The notes under the pieces: generated by a model | Databases searched by the model: none | What the model was told of the DNA's origin: nothing | Seen by the model: only the letters and a program-made list of their open reading frames with translations | Shown here: positions 56,401 through 64,000 of the stretch, piece by piece | Position numbering within the stretch: position 1 is the stretch's first letter | Layout: each line of letters starts with the position of its first letter | Program-made: the position numbers and the translations under genes | Source: CAYZMS01 sp964479625 | GTDB lineage: Bacteria; Bacteroidota; Bacteroidia; Chitinophagales; Saprospiraceae | Direction of reading: 5' to 3' | Length of the DNA stretch: 64,000 nucleotides | Assembly: GCA_964479625.1 (NCBI GenBank) | Contig: CAYZMS010000006.1 | Span: 62,001 to 126,000, forward strand

Positions 56401-56600
56401 TAGGTTGTTTCATTTCCGGGAATGCCGGCAACTGCAACGGAACGACCACCCCGAAAGGGGCCAATATTGCGCCATTCCAGGCCTTCGAATTGCTCCTCAT
56501 CGACCATGGGAGCATCCTGCTTATTTCGATTTTGAGCCGGTAAAGACAGGCTGAAAACCATTAAAAAAGCAAATAATACGGGAAAGGTTCTTTTACACAT
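53445..56600 (-). CDS. Sortilin/BNR-repeat exported protein
   Basis: A 1051-residue protein starting MCKRTFPVLFAFLMVFSLSLPAQ, a signal peptide. At least 11 Asp-box motifs (SxDxGxxW: STDGGKTWEHKG, STDGGDTWKKT, STDGGETWEKL, SDDAGANW, TTDGGISWEEI, TRDGGGSWENV) are spread over residues 50-730, giving one or two large beta-propellers of the sortilin/VPS10-like type. After about 760 comes a beta-sandwich region (FRYMGENPASGVILTYFVPDG-like order) and a long helical tail (VDTLIKAGKGLIKEIDNWQ). Such proteins occur widely in Bacteroidota as secreted proteins of unclear substrate. The full reading frame is intact. Confidence 0.88.
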   Translation of the reverse strand: MCKRTFPVLFAFLMVFSLSLPAQNRNKQDAPMVDEEQFEGLEWRNIGPFRGGRSVAVAGIPGNETTYYAGYTGGGVWKTENAGRSWHNISDGFLKTGSVGEIAISEAEPNVIYVGMGEHAVRGVMTTFGDGIYKSTDGGKTWEHKGLPQSRHISDIAIHPANSEVVWVAVQGALHGPSSDRGIYKSTDGGDTWKKTLYVDENTGASSLSLDMNNPRILYAATWEHRRYPWTVESGGPGCAIWKSTDGGETWEKLSKGLPKEMGKIGVSVSRADNNRIFAIVESNKKEAGVYRSDDAGANWTHLTNDQNITSRSWYYMEVFADPVDKDIVYVLNAPATRSTDGGRTFKRMPVGHGDTHDLWINPKNNKNLILGDDGGAEISFDSGQNWSTLYNQPTAQFYRVNVDHQFPYKVYGGQQDNSSVVIASRTNGRGITEQDWFRGPGCESAYIAFDPENPVVLFGGCYQGLISRLDTRTNESKDIMQYPSLKLATEPKDMKYRYNWNAPIVASPHDPSVIYHAGNVVFKTTDGGISWEEISPDLTRNEEEKQGPGGSPHTNEGAGGENYNTIYCLMESELEKGVIYTGSDCGLVYLTRDGGGSWENVTPKGVPESNVHALEVSPHQKGKVFICPNRYKFNDMSAMAYRSRDYGKSWMPINAGIEEEDFLRVIREDKEIPGLLYGGGERGFYISYDDGDHWSKLQLNLPVVPVTDLISHDNDLIAATQGRAFWILDDLGPLQQSGGKLMDDKLTLFEPKASVRFQGGSAEASSEYRMGENPASGVILTYFVPDGGDSTEAKLEIMDEDGKVLRTLSSKKDESFKSYPGGPPPPTTIPAAPGLNRFAWDMRTEVLEDIPNAFVYGSYEGRMVGPGAYKARLTYGDQTAETNFTIIPDPRLEVSMDDWEAQQAMMVRIDDQLEEMHRAVNETDKIKKQVMGYNELMKDMPEVDTLIKAGKGLIKEIDNWQKNVVERRQKNTQDVINWPGKLNAEFFTLRRKVDAHDPTITQGVKDRLADLESMWGKYKKEYEEIMQDEVQRYNILFRERNVPALITAEN

Positions 56601-56718
56601 ATTAATCCAGGTTATGATTTAGACAGAGAAAATATTGCTAATTCTGCTAAGCGCCCAACAAAAACCCTGAAATTTTGAAATCCGAAAATGAATGGCGTGG
56701 ATTTGTCGACCAAATACA

Positions 56719-56760
56719 GAAAAAGGCCCCAAAGCGACTCTCCGCCTTGGGACCTTTTTT
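56719..56760 (-). terminator. Terminator between two minus-strand genes
   Basis: Stem AAAAAGG-CCCCAAAGCG / CGCCTTGGG-ACCTTTTT (with two mismatches) between a lipoprotein gene and the sortilin-like gene, with T-rich flanks. It should end the lipoprotein transcript. Confidence 0.75.
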
Positions 56761-56780
56761 GGTGATATTTGTTCGAAAAC

Positions 56781-57434
56781 CTACGATTTCCCTTTGGTGT
56801 CCTTCCTGAACTGCCTGATAATGGCGTCCATATAAGATTTGGAGAAGGTGTTCACATTAGAAGGGTTGACCGTGGCGGATTGGGCAGACCAAAGTAGCTC
56901 CTCTGTTTTTGCATCGTAGATGTTGGTCTCCAAGAAATAGGTTTTACTTTCCACATAATACCCTGGTTGGTACACTTCCTGGTAAGTAGTAGGGTAATAG
57001 TTCCGGTAAGAGCCGTAATACGGCCCGTAAGGCCGGTAATAACCGGTGGTAGGTACGGTGGAAACGGTAGGTGGAACATAGCGGGTTTCCGAGTCTACAT
57101 TTTTAATGACCACGCTATAAATGAGATCCAGATCCTTTTCCTGAATGGACTGCTCCACCTGAGCCTTCATAGCATCGGGTTTGGCCAGGTCTGGGCCGTA
57201 GAGGTTTACGGATTGATGTACATTCTGGAACTTGCGTTCTTTAAGGACCTGTGCTGCAGTTTTTTCCAGGTAAGTACGCAACTCCAGGTTGCTGGAAACA
57301 GCAATGACCAGCGCATTATCATGCTCCACTGGAGTGATATCTTCCTTCAGCCAGCTCCCGGTTACACTGGATTTTGTGCTACTACATGCCCCTGCCAATA
57401 AACCCAGGGCCAGAAATAATGCTATTCGCTTCAT
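56781..57434 (-). CDS. Predicted lipoprotein, DUF4136-like
   Basis: A 217-residue lipoprotein starting MKRIALFLALGLLAGACSSTK with lipobox LAGAC (lipidated Cys17). The mature part has a conserved strand/helix pattern (NALVIAVSSNLELRTYLEKTA, KDLDLIYSVVIKN, KTYFLETNIYDAKTEELLWSAQ) that resembles DUF4136-type envelope proteins, with an inserted Tyr/Pro/Gly-rich loop (about 130-160, YYRPYGPYYGSYRNYYP). Function unknown. Isolated by terminators. Confidence 0.7.
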   Translation of the reverse strand: MKRIALFLALGLLAGACSSTKSSVTGSWLKEDITPVEHDNALVIAVSSNLELRTYLEKTAAQVLKERKFQNVHQSVNLYGPDLAKPDAMKAQVEQSIQEKDLDLIYSVVIKNVDSETRYVPPTVSTVPTTGYYRPYGPYYGSYRNYYPTTYQEVYQPGYYVESKTYFLETNIYDAKTEELLWSAQSATVNPSNVNTFSKSYMDAIIRQFRKDTKGKS

Positions 57435-57606
57435 ACTTGATTATTTGGTGGATAGAATTAAAATCAATTCGAAATTAGCAGAATCTTTTTACTTATCTGC
57501 TATCCTTCCCCTATTTCCTGTAAGCAGCCCTGAAGTTCAAATGATCTATTCCGGCAGTAGTTTGTTGAGGAGTCAATAAGTTGCTAACCTTAACAAAACC
57601 CAACCC

Positions 57607-58562
57607 ATGGCAGGTTCTTCAACAGTTCAGCAGGCTATACAGGGGCTACATCACGTCACGACTACGATCGATAACGCCAGTGAGGATTTTAAATTCTACA
57701 CCCAACTCCTATGACTGCGCCTGGTCAAGAAAACGGTCAATTTCGACAATCACCACGTTTACCACTTTTATTATGGAGACCAGTCTGGCAGCCCGGGTAC
57801 GCTGATGACCACCTTTCCCTACAAAGGCCAGGATGTACGGATCGGTAAGGAAGGCAGCGGTCAGGTGGCCACAACGGGTTTTTCTATTCCCCTTTCCTCT
57901 TTGGACTTTTGGAAAACCCGGCTGGAAACTGAAGGGGTACCCGTGGAGCAAGACAAGGTCTTTGGTCATTGGGTTTTACGTTTCCGCGACCCCGCCGGAC
58001 TCATCCTGGAGTTGATTGGGACCGACCTGGATGAACGGTCGCCCTGGGCAGGCAATGGTATTCCTGAACAGCAGGCAATCAGAGGCCTTTTTTCCGTTAC
58101 CCTTTCCATTGCCGACATAGATCCCACACTTGATTTTCTAAGCCGGGAACTTGGCTTCTCCATGGTTGAACAGGATGGCCCCTTGTTTCTGTTGCGCATT
58201 CGGGAGGGTATTCCGGTCAACAGTTGATCCTGCGACACGAGCCAGACAGGGAGCGCGGAAAAAACGGCATTGGCATTGTGCACCATGTAGCCTGGAGGGT
58301 GGCCGATGATGAAGCGCTCTAAGCCATTCGACACCGCATTGTGGATGAATTAAAACGGAAAGCTACTGATTTTAAGGATCGAAAATATTTCCACAGCATC
58401 TACTTTCGCATACCCGGCGGAGTTTTATTTGAAATGGCCACGGTGGGTCCGGACTTCACAGTAGATGAACCCCCGGAAAGCCTGGGCAGGGAGCTAAAAT
58501 TACCGGAATGAGAAGAAGAGCAACGGGAAGCTGTAGAAGCCGCATTGCCTGTGGTAAAGTAG
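57607..58562 (+). pseudogene. Decayed two-domain VOC (ring-cleaving dioxygenase-like) gene
   Basis: From ATG 57607 the frame gives MAGSSTVQQAIQGLHHVT, a glyoxalase/VOC start, but TGA at 57712-57714 sits where homologues have LGLRLVKKTVNFDN. After it the frame runs through YYGDQSGSPGTLMTTFPY to about 58205, where a frame change is needed (58207-58217) to reach GQQLILRHEPDRERG and HHVAWRV. TAA at 58320-58322 and TGA at 58509-58511 follow in that frame, before the end FEMATVGPDF...AVEAALPVV. So three stops and one frameshift; the lesions look like transitions. The two-domain order matches MhqO/LinE-like dioxygenases of about 315 residues. Confidence 0.8.
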
Positions 58563-58665
58563 AATGTCGGGTGAATCCCAGCGAGCTAATCCCTTGACGA
58601 ACCTCCCCTCCAGGTATATGCAGTTCAAGATGCCTGGTACCTAAAGCCACTGTAGATAAACATTT

Positions 58666-58696
58666 ACGCCGAATTCCAGCTTCTGGAATTCGGCGT
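58666..58696. terminator. Perfect 14-bp hairpin
   Basis: ACGCCGAATTCCAG / CTGGAATTCGGCGT with a CTT loop, 100 bases past the VOC pseudogene. Downstream bases are TATTATTAG, a poor T-run. It is a stable hairpin and may act on either strand. Confidence 0.6.
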
Positions 58697-59132
58697 TATT
58701 ATTAGTTATCGGTTTGATTTTACCTACCTAAATTCCATGAATATCGGATTCCAAGATTTCGGTAAGGTAATGGAAAAGGGAAGTTTGATTAAGTTGTTTC
58801 ATACGCGCTCCATTTATTTAACTGTTGGCTTAGCAATAAATTATATCTGCAATATACCCCTAATTCATGATTGTTTAAAGGACAAAAACCACTTTTTTCC
58901 CGAGGGGAGAATCAAAAAAAGCACAGCCCCCTACTTACCTAAAACCCACTTTATCAGGCAGATAAATCCTTGAAATAGACATATAAAAAACGATCTAAAT
59001 CCTACCCCTTCTTGGTTCACAAAACCTTCCAATAGGCCTCTTTCACTGCCTTTCCATGGAGACTGGCACCAAACATCTCCCTAAAGGGCTAAGTTGAGTA
59101 ATTGCAAACCACTTTTTTATTCCAATAAAACT
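58697..59132. other. Non-coding stretch before the decayed barrel gene
   Basis: About 440 bases without a supported gene. A short open frame (58737-58973) has no signal or family match. I see no repeat or RNA gene. Confidence 0.4.
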
Positions 59133-59850
59133 ATGAATATGAATCGTACACGTCTTTTAATTTGTTTATTCCTGGGATTCGGGTTTAGTCTTATGGCTCA
59201 ACCTACCAGTCAGGGCAACTTTATGATTGGATCTACTTTGGGTTTCTCTTCCAGCTCCTCTGAAGTGGATGTCGATGGCGGAGATGTATCAGTCAACCAA
59301 AGTGGAACCCGATCCACCCAGTTTAATATTGCTCCTAAAATCGGGTACTTTATTGCTCCTAACTGGAATTTGGGTATCGGCATGGATTACACCCTCAATG
59401 AAGTAAAAGACCCCAACGGTGACGGTTCTGGAAATGAGTTTGATGAATCATTCGACAGTGACCTGCTGTTTGGGCCCTTTACTCGTTACTACCTTCCAGT
59501 ACAAAATGATATGGCTTTCTCCCTGGAAGCAACCTTTGGGTTTGGCAGTTCTCGCAACCAAATTGACCTGATGGATGGGAATTCGCAAACCATTAATAAC
59601 GATGTCATTGCTTTTTGGCGTTAGTCCTGGTTTCACCATTTTCTCAAGCAATGGAATTGGTATTGAAGCCATATTCAAATAAAATTACCCCCGGAGTGAC
59701 TCCGATTTTACTATAAACGGACAACCTCAGGAAGCCTTAACCGAAACTAATCAATTTGATTTTTCTGTTGGCGTACAGTTTTACCTGTCCAGGTTGAGTA
59801 GTGCAGAGGTGGACAAAGATTTAAGTCCTTCCAACAACAACTTTTATTAA
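59133..59850 (+). pseudogene. Broken outer-membrane beta-barrel protein gene
   Basis: From ATG 59133 the frame gives a signal peptide (MNMNRTRLLICLFLGFGFS) and strands of an OmpW/OMP_b-brl-like barrel (MIGSTLGFSSSSSEV, IAPKIGYFIAPNWNLGIG, FGPFTRYYLP). An extra T in the five-T run 59612-59616 sends it to TAG at 59622-59624. Reading with one T fewer continues GVSPGFTIFSSNGIGIEAIFK, TAA at 59680-59682, then the rest of the barrel (NGQPQEALTETNQFDFSVG) to TAA 59848-59850. So one frameshift and one stop. The protein would have been an ordinary small porin-like barrel. Confidence 0.8.
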
Positions 59851-59912
59851 TAAAAGGCATTTTCTGAGTTACCAATCCCCCCTTTCGGAATAAATGATAA
59901 AAAAAAGCTTTT

Positions 59913-59969
59913 AAAAATAGTTTTCCCCTTTTTCCCATAAAATGCGATAAAAAGAGGAAAACTATTTTT
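59913..59969. terminator. Inverted repeat with A/T-rich 14-bp stem
   Basis: AAAAATAGTTTTCC (59913-59926) and GGAAAACTATTTTT (59956-59969) with a 29-base loop, after the decayed barrel gene. The T-run suits a plus-strand terminator; the long loop makes a protein-binding dyad possible. Confidence 0.55.
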
Positions 59970-60090
59970 ATTTAGCTATCAATTTCACGAAAGGTGCTTC
60001 AGAACCAGACACCATATATGTCGGCTGGTAAGCGAAGTAAGCCTGGACATCAACTATTCGATTCCAAAATCCAAAAAATCGCCAGGTTAA

Positions 60091-60915
60091 ATGGCTAATG
60101 ACCTACTCTACCAATTGGAACAATTGCTGAAAGACATGCGCTTTACCATCGTCGGCGAAGCGCCCTATCTTCCTTTCGAATGGAAACCACAGGACCAAGG
60201 CCCATTTTCCTACTTCAAATTGCTGGAACAAGAAGGCATTGTAAAGCCTCAAAGTTCGGAGGCCTTCCTCGAAAAATTTCACCAGGAATTCCCCGAAGAT
60301 CAGGACCGTTCCCAAACCAAGGTTTGGGAGGATTTCTTCAGCAAAACGCAGCAGACCGACCTCTACACTTACCACTTTCCGGAGGATGCTCCTGGTGGCG
60401 TCCCGGAAGATGCCCGAACACAACTCCCCCTGGGTGTACCCTTAATGACCTGGGAGGAAAAGGGCTTTCTGGGAACGGGACTTTGCCAAACCAGACGCTT
60501 CCGTAAGCATAAGTTTGTGGCTGACGAATCTGTTCCTCCGGAGATCGTCACGATCTGGGAACCTCGCTTGAGCAGCCTGCCCGCACCCATCAAGGCCCCC
60601 CGCCCCTGGGATGTGCAGGCCTGTTGGCGCTTACTTAGCGGCGAAAAACAGCAACTGCCCGAAAAGCTATTATTTGAGATGGGCTACATCAACACCAGGG
60701 ATAATTTTAAAAACCTGCTTGGTCTGGAGGATGAGGTCGAATACAAGGATGAGGAATTAGCTGTATTGGCCTGGTTCGAAGCCAACACTCAAAGCACGGA
60801 GGTATTGACGCTTTTCTACTCTGTAATGGATGAGATGTGGGTACAATACTACGCCCTGGGCTACCTTATAGATGGTTCGGTCATTGGGTTTAAAACCTAC
60901 GGGTTTACTTACTAA
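60091..60915 (+). CDS. Conserved-looking protein of unknown function
   Basis: A 274-residue protein without signal peptide or membrane segment, MANDLLYQLEQLLKDMRF.... It is acidic and aromatic-rich (YTYHFPEDAPGGVPEDA, WEEKGFLGTGLCQTRRFRKH, VWDEFF-type turns) with a mixed fold; I recognise no motif or family. It is preceded by a hairpin and is convergent with the response-regulator gene, 14 bases from it. Confidence 0.6.
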   Translation: MANDLLYQLEQLLKDMRFTIVGEAPYLPFEWKPQDQGPFSYFKLLEQEGIVKPQSSEAFLEKFHQEFPEDQDRSQTKVWEDFFSKTQQTDLYTYHFPEDAPGGVPEDARTQLPLGVPLMTWEEKGFLGTGLCQTRRFRKHKFVADESVPPEIVTIWEPRLSSLPAPIKAPRPWDVQACWRLLSGEKQQLPEKLLFEMGYINTRDNFKNLLGLEDEVEYKDEELAVLAWFEANTQSTEVLTLFYSVMDEMWVQYYALGYLIDGSVIGFKTYGFTY

Positions 60916-60929
60916 ACTGGGCTGCTGCA

Positions 60930-61655
60930 TTATCGCTTCCAAAGTCGATCAGCGATCAGTTCTTTAAAAACAGGCTCCTGTAAATTGCGACTTACCGGGA
61001 CCTTATGATCCCCGATGAGTAGCCGGCCGCCTTCCATTCCTTCTACCTTTTCCCGGGCGACGAGGAAAGAACGATGAACCCTTAAAAACAGATGGGCCGG
61101 CAATTGCTTTTCCACTTGTTTCAACGACATCAAAGCCATCAATTTACGCTCGGGGGTATGGATGAAGATGTAATCCTTGGAGGATTCTACGAAAAGAATA
61201 TCCGAGAACTGCACCTTTACGTATTGATGATCTGCCTTTACGAAGAAATGCTGATCGGAGGCTGGTCCTCCGCCCTTGTTTTCGAAGAAGGAACGCGCCT
61301 TTTGGGCAGCCTGGAAAAACCGGGCAAAGGAAAAGGGCTTGACCAAATAATCGAGTGCGTTCACTTCAAAACCTTCGGCGGCGAACTCCCGGTGGGCAGT
61401 AGTAAAAATAACCTGCGGGGGCGTAGCCAGCGTTCTGAACCATTGCAGCCCACTAAGGTCGGGCATTTCGATGTCCAAAAAGATCAGGGCTATGTTTTTT
61501 GCACGTAAATGCTCTTCCGCTTCGAATACATTTGCAGCCGTCCCGCTCAGCTCCAGAAAGGCCGTCTTTTCCAGAAATTGCTGTAGGCCTGACCGGGCAA
61601 CCGGTTCGTCATCTACGATCAATGTACTTATCCGGCCTGTATATCCCTCAGACAT
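60930..61655 (-). CDS. LytTR-family response regulator
   Basis: A 241-residue two-component regulator. The receiver domain (1-120) has the acid pair DD15-16 in TLIVDDEPVARSG and phosphoacceptor Asp61 in LIFLDIEMPDLSG, with the Thr in VIFTTAHREF and Lys in LVKPFSFARF. The C-terminal LytTR DNA-binding domain (about 140-240) has DHQYVKVQFSDILFVESSKDY and FLRVHRSFLVARE. It is translationally coupled to the sensor kinase (8-base overlap: ATGTCTGA). Confidence 0.95.
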   Translation of the reverse strand: MSEGYTGRISTLIVDDEPVARSGLQQFLEKTAFLELSGTAANVFEAEEHLRAKNIALIFLDIEMPDLSGLQWFRTLATPPQVIFTTAHREFAAEGFEVNALDYLVKPFSFARFFQAAQKARSFFENKGGGPASDQHFFVKADHQYVKVQFSDILFVESSKDYIFIHTPERKLMALMSLKQVEKQLPAHLFLRVHRSFLVAREKVEGMEGGRLLIGDHKVPVSRNLQEPVFKELIADRLWKR

Positions 61656-62724
61656 CTACCCGGGTATTTTGCTCAGCCCCGGAAGGGGTAAGGTCCTTTT
61701 CCATTGGAATTTGTAACCGCACATAAAACCACCCCTCCTTTTCGAAAAAATCGAATTGATAGTCCTGAGGGAATAATAGCTCCAATCGCCGTTTCACATT
61801 TTGAAGACCGATCCCTCTATTTTCTTTAGTTCCCTTCGCACGGGTAGCCGGAATAGTATTTTTAACCTCTAATTCGAGCATTGACCCATGTACTTCCAGG
61901 TTTATTCGAACGGCATAGGGTTCAGCGCTTCGGCTGTGTTTGAAGGCATTTTCAACCAGGGGCATAAGGAGCATAGGCGGGATCAAAAAAGTGCTTTCCT
62001 GAGCAGAACATCGGAAATCGAAGGTGAGTAAATCTCCATGTCGAATGCGTTCCATAGCCATGTAGTTGCGCAAATACCGGATCTCTTTGGATAAAGGAAT
62101 ACGATCCTGACGACTATCATATAACTGATGACTAAGGTTATCGGAGAAACGCAATAATAATTCTTTGGCCTCTTCATTATCCTGTTCCATCAAAAAATAG
62201 ATGGTATTTAAGGTATTAAAGACGTAATGCGGATTGATCTGGCTTTTTAACTGTTTTAACTCCGTTTGCAGGTTGCGCTTTTCGAGTTCTTGTGTATACC
62301 GGTCCTTTTGGTACCATTGTTGGGTAAAGAACAAAGCCATGGTCAGGCCATAGATCAGTAATAATTCTGACAAATGAATCAGATTGCCCTCCAGGCCTGC
62401 AAACCATACTTCCTCCGGGGAGACCTCGTAAAATCTGGTAAATAGGGCATACATCCCCTCTTGGATCAAAAAAACAAACAAAGCGGTAGTTGTACTAATA
62501 GCAGCCAGATAGCCCCAATACCGTTGTTTCAACAACAATTTGGGGACCAGTACATACAGGTTCAAGTAGATATAAGGCACCCAAAACAATGCCATGATCG
62601 TATTGGTGAACAGCAGTTCAGGATAGTTGCTGTGGTAAACCAGTTCCCTGAGTGTCCAAAGGTTTAGGAATAGCAACCAAAACAACAGATGCTGTACCCA
62701 GCTTTTATGCAAAATACGCTTCAT
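61648..62724 (-). CDS. LytS-like sensor histidine kinase
   Basis: A 358-residue membrane kinase from the ATG at 62722-62724. About four to five N-terminal membrane segments (e.g. WVQHLLFWLLFLNLWTLREL, YWGYLAAISTTTALFVFLI) precede a His_kinase/HATPase part: phosphorylated His166 in SQINPHYVFNTLNTIYFL, N-box PLVENAFKHSRS and GIGLQNVKRRLELLF. It phosphorylates the LytTR partner next to it. Its start lies one base after the stop of the TonB-dependent receptor, implying a receptor-kinase-regulator operon. Confidence 0.94.
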   Translation of the reverse strand: MKRILHKSWVQHLLFWLLFLNLWTLRELVYHSNYPELLFTNTIMALFWVPYIYLNLYVLVPKLLLKQRYWGYLAAISTTTALFVFLIQEGMYALFTRFYEVSPEEVWFAGLEGNLIHLSELLLIYGLTMALFFTQQWYQKDRYTQELEKRNLQTELKQLKSQINPHYVFNTLNTIYFLMEQDNEEAKELLLRFSDNLSHQLYDSRQDRIPLSKEIRYLRNYMAMERIRHGDLLTFDFRCSAQESTFLIPPMLLMPLVENAFKHSRSAEPYAVRINLEVHGSMLELEVKNTIPATRAKGTKENRGIGLQNVKRRLELLFPQDYQFDFFEKEGWFYVRLQIPMEKDLTPSGAEQNTRVDV

Positions 62725-62725
62725 T

Positions 62726-64000
62726 CTAAATACCAATTAATACGAACATCCCTACGAAAAAAGAACGCTGAGCAGTTGGGCCGATAGGCTCCCGGGCCAT
62801 TCCGTCCTCGGAATATCGATACCCGAACACCTGCTCAAAAGCGAAAGGGTTATTGACCGAAGCATAAATTACCGTAAACTGATCAAAAATACTAGTGATG
62901 TAACTGGCATTCCAGCTAATGTTGTGGTAGGCCGGGGTCCGGCTTACCAAAAAGCCTGATTCCAAAGGATCGTCATAAGGGCGACCAGATGCGAAAGCGT
63001 ATCCGAGCCCAAAATCCAACCGTTGAGGGATGAGTTGATATTGTCCGATAATATTCAGGGTGTGGTCAGAAGCAAAATCAGGTTGAGTCGAAACCGGAAA
63101 GTCTCTGAATTTTCGCTCGGTATCCAAATAGGAGTAGGTCACCCAATAATCGAGCCGTGAAATGGACTTTCTGTCCCGCCAGAACAATTCAATGCCGCGG
63201 GCATATCCAAAGCCACTGTTATCAAATGTATTTTCCCCCGCATTGCTGACCAGGTCTTTATAATCCTTATGGTAGGCTTCTATCCTAAGGGAATAATTAT
63301 CCGTAAGCCATTGATAATTGAGGATATAATGGGTAGCTCGTTCAAAGGTCAGTAGGGGGGTACCGGCCCAGTAGAACTCGGTCTGGGGGCTTTGATAAAA
63401 ATCGCCCCAGGCAAAGGCCAGCTGTGCATCATTTCCGGTTTTCCAGGCCAGGGATAGTCGCGGAGCCAGGTTGTAGTCCTCCACCAATTCATCGAACTCA
63501 GCGCGCAGTCCAAACCGTAGGGCCAGCTTTTTAGCCGGTTTCCAGTCGAATTCTGAAAAAACAGCCCCGTAGTGTGCATCCACATCGGCCTGGTATTGGT
63601 TGAAAGCAGATCCATCCCTACGTCAGCGCCACTCCAGGCCGGTCCTCAACTGGGCCTTTTTCCCAAGGCTACGTCCCCATTTTAAACGGGCTTGCTGAAA
63701 ACTAATATCATTTCGAATAGTATCCTCATTCAGCTGTATATCTTCCAGTTCTGTACTCTGGGTAAAGCCCGCATAGATCGTTCCTTTAGTGCCTAGGAGG
63801 CCGTTATAAGTTAGGTAACCATAAAAATTACTATTGTTATTCTCAAAGCGGTTGGTCAGGCTGGTCTCTCCTATCCGGGGATAGCTGAGGGCAAACTCCT
63901 GTTGTTGCCATTGGCCATAGCCCTTAAAGATCCCTTTATCCGTTTTCCGACGAAACCCAAGAGCCCCCTCTACGACCGTTGGGACCTGTTCCCACTCCCG
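62726..64000 (-). pseudogene. TonB-dependent receptor-type beta-barrel with an in-frame TGA, partial
   Basis: The frame that enters from the right edge reads REWEQVPTVVEGALGF...RNDISFQQARLKWGRSLG...TGLEWR, a barrel-type sequence, and hits TGA at 63623-63625. The same frame continues RRDGSAFNQYQADVDAHYGA and runs to TAG at 62726-62728, with barrel repeats such as LALRFGLRAEFDELVEDYN, LAFAWGDFYQSPQTEFYW and RGIELFWRDRKSISRLDYWV. One substitution (CGA or TGG to TGA) would explain it. The plug and N-terminus lie beyond the window. It stands directly before the LytS/LytTR pair. Confidence 0.75.

Noticed and set aside
58737..58973. A 78-codon open frame after the dioxygenase pseudogene
   Set aside because: It has no signal peptide, family match or coding-like composition.
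57607..59850. Stop-codon recoding (selenocysteine or reassigned TGA/TAA) as an explanation of the interrupted genes
   Set aside because: Normal genes in the window end with TGA and TAA, the interruptions use all three stops, and they occur together with frameshifts; decay is simpler.

Overview
The window reads as a chromosomal segment of a Bacteroidota bacterium, most likely a Saprospiraceae-like lineage. The lineage is inferred from content, not from a marker phylogeny. The signs are a type IX secretion (T9SS) substrate with a gliding-motility-type C-terminal domain beside a PorP/SprF-type outer-membrane protein, SprB-like repeat proteins, a 288-residue primary sigma factor of Bacteroidota type, a LytTR/LytS-type two-component pair behind a TonB-dependent receptor, and a near absence of Shine-Dalgarno sequences. 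One 100-N assembly gap lies at 43021-43120, so this is a draft scaffold.

Layout. 0-9 kb: end of a thiolase gene, then on the minus strand a giant secreted cohesin-like/PKD-like protein, its PorP/SprF partner and a MacB-like permease. 9-15 kb: a plus-strand run of queA, a transglutaminase-like protein, a DUF2795 protein, cmk, a lipoprotein and an MsbA-like exporter, meeting a Nudix-like gene stop to stop. 15-19 kb: minus-strand envelope proteins and rpoD. 19-28 kb: a decayed GNAT gene, a penicillin-acylase-family hydrolase, then a glyoxylate-shunt locus (ScfR/RamB-like regulator divergent from aceB-aceA) and psd. 28-37 kb: lysS, a deacetylase-family gene, a 680-base non-coding stretch with three direct repeats and several hairpins, a coiled-coil protein, asd and a lamin-tail-domain secreted protein. 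37-42 kb: two tandem tRNA-Glu genes, then gapA, pgk and a DEAD-box helicase.

41.6-45.7 kb holds a propeller / SprB-repeat / OmpA protein interrupted by the assembly gap. From about 45.9 kb the segment becomes visibly decayed: a Fic/DOC toxin fragment cut by an IS3-family (IS407-like) element, then, among intact genes (tRNA-Val, a DnaJ-like co-chaperone, an NAD(P)-binding protein, an AhpD-like protein, an 11-Asp-box sortilin-like protein), an AraC regulator, a two-domain glyoxalase-type dioxygenase and an outer-membrane barrel gene, each carrying frameshifts and/or in-frame stops. The window ends in a TonB-dependent receptor with an in-frame TGA, directly upstream of an intact LytS/LytTR pair.

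No complete new defence or biosynthetic system is visible. The most interesting items are the propeller-SprB-OmpA protein and its gap, which is probably only about 23 nt; the pseudogene belt; the receptor/two-component operon with an interrupted receptor; the tandem tRNA-Glu leaders with compensatory changes; and the repeat-bearing non-coding stretch at 31.5-32.2 kb.
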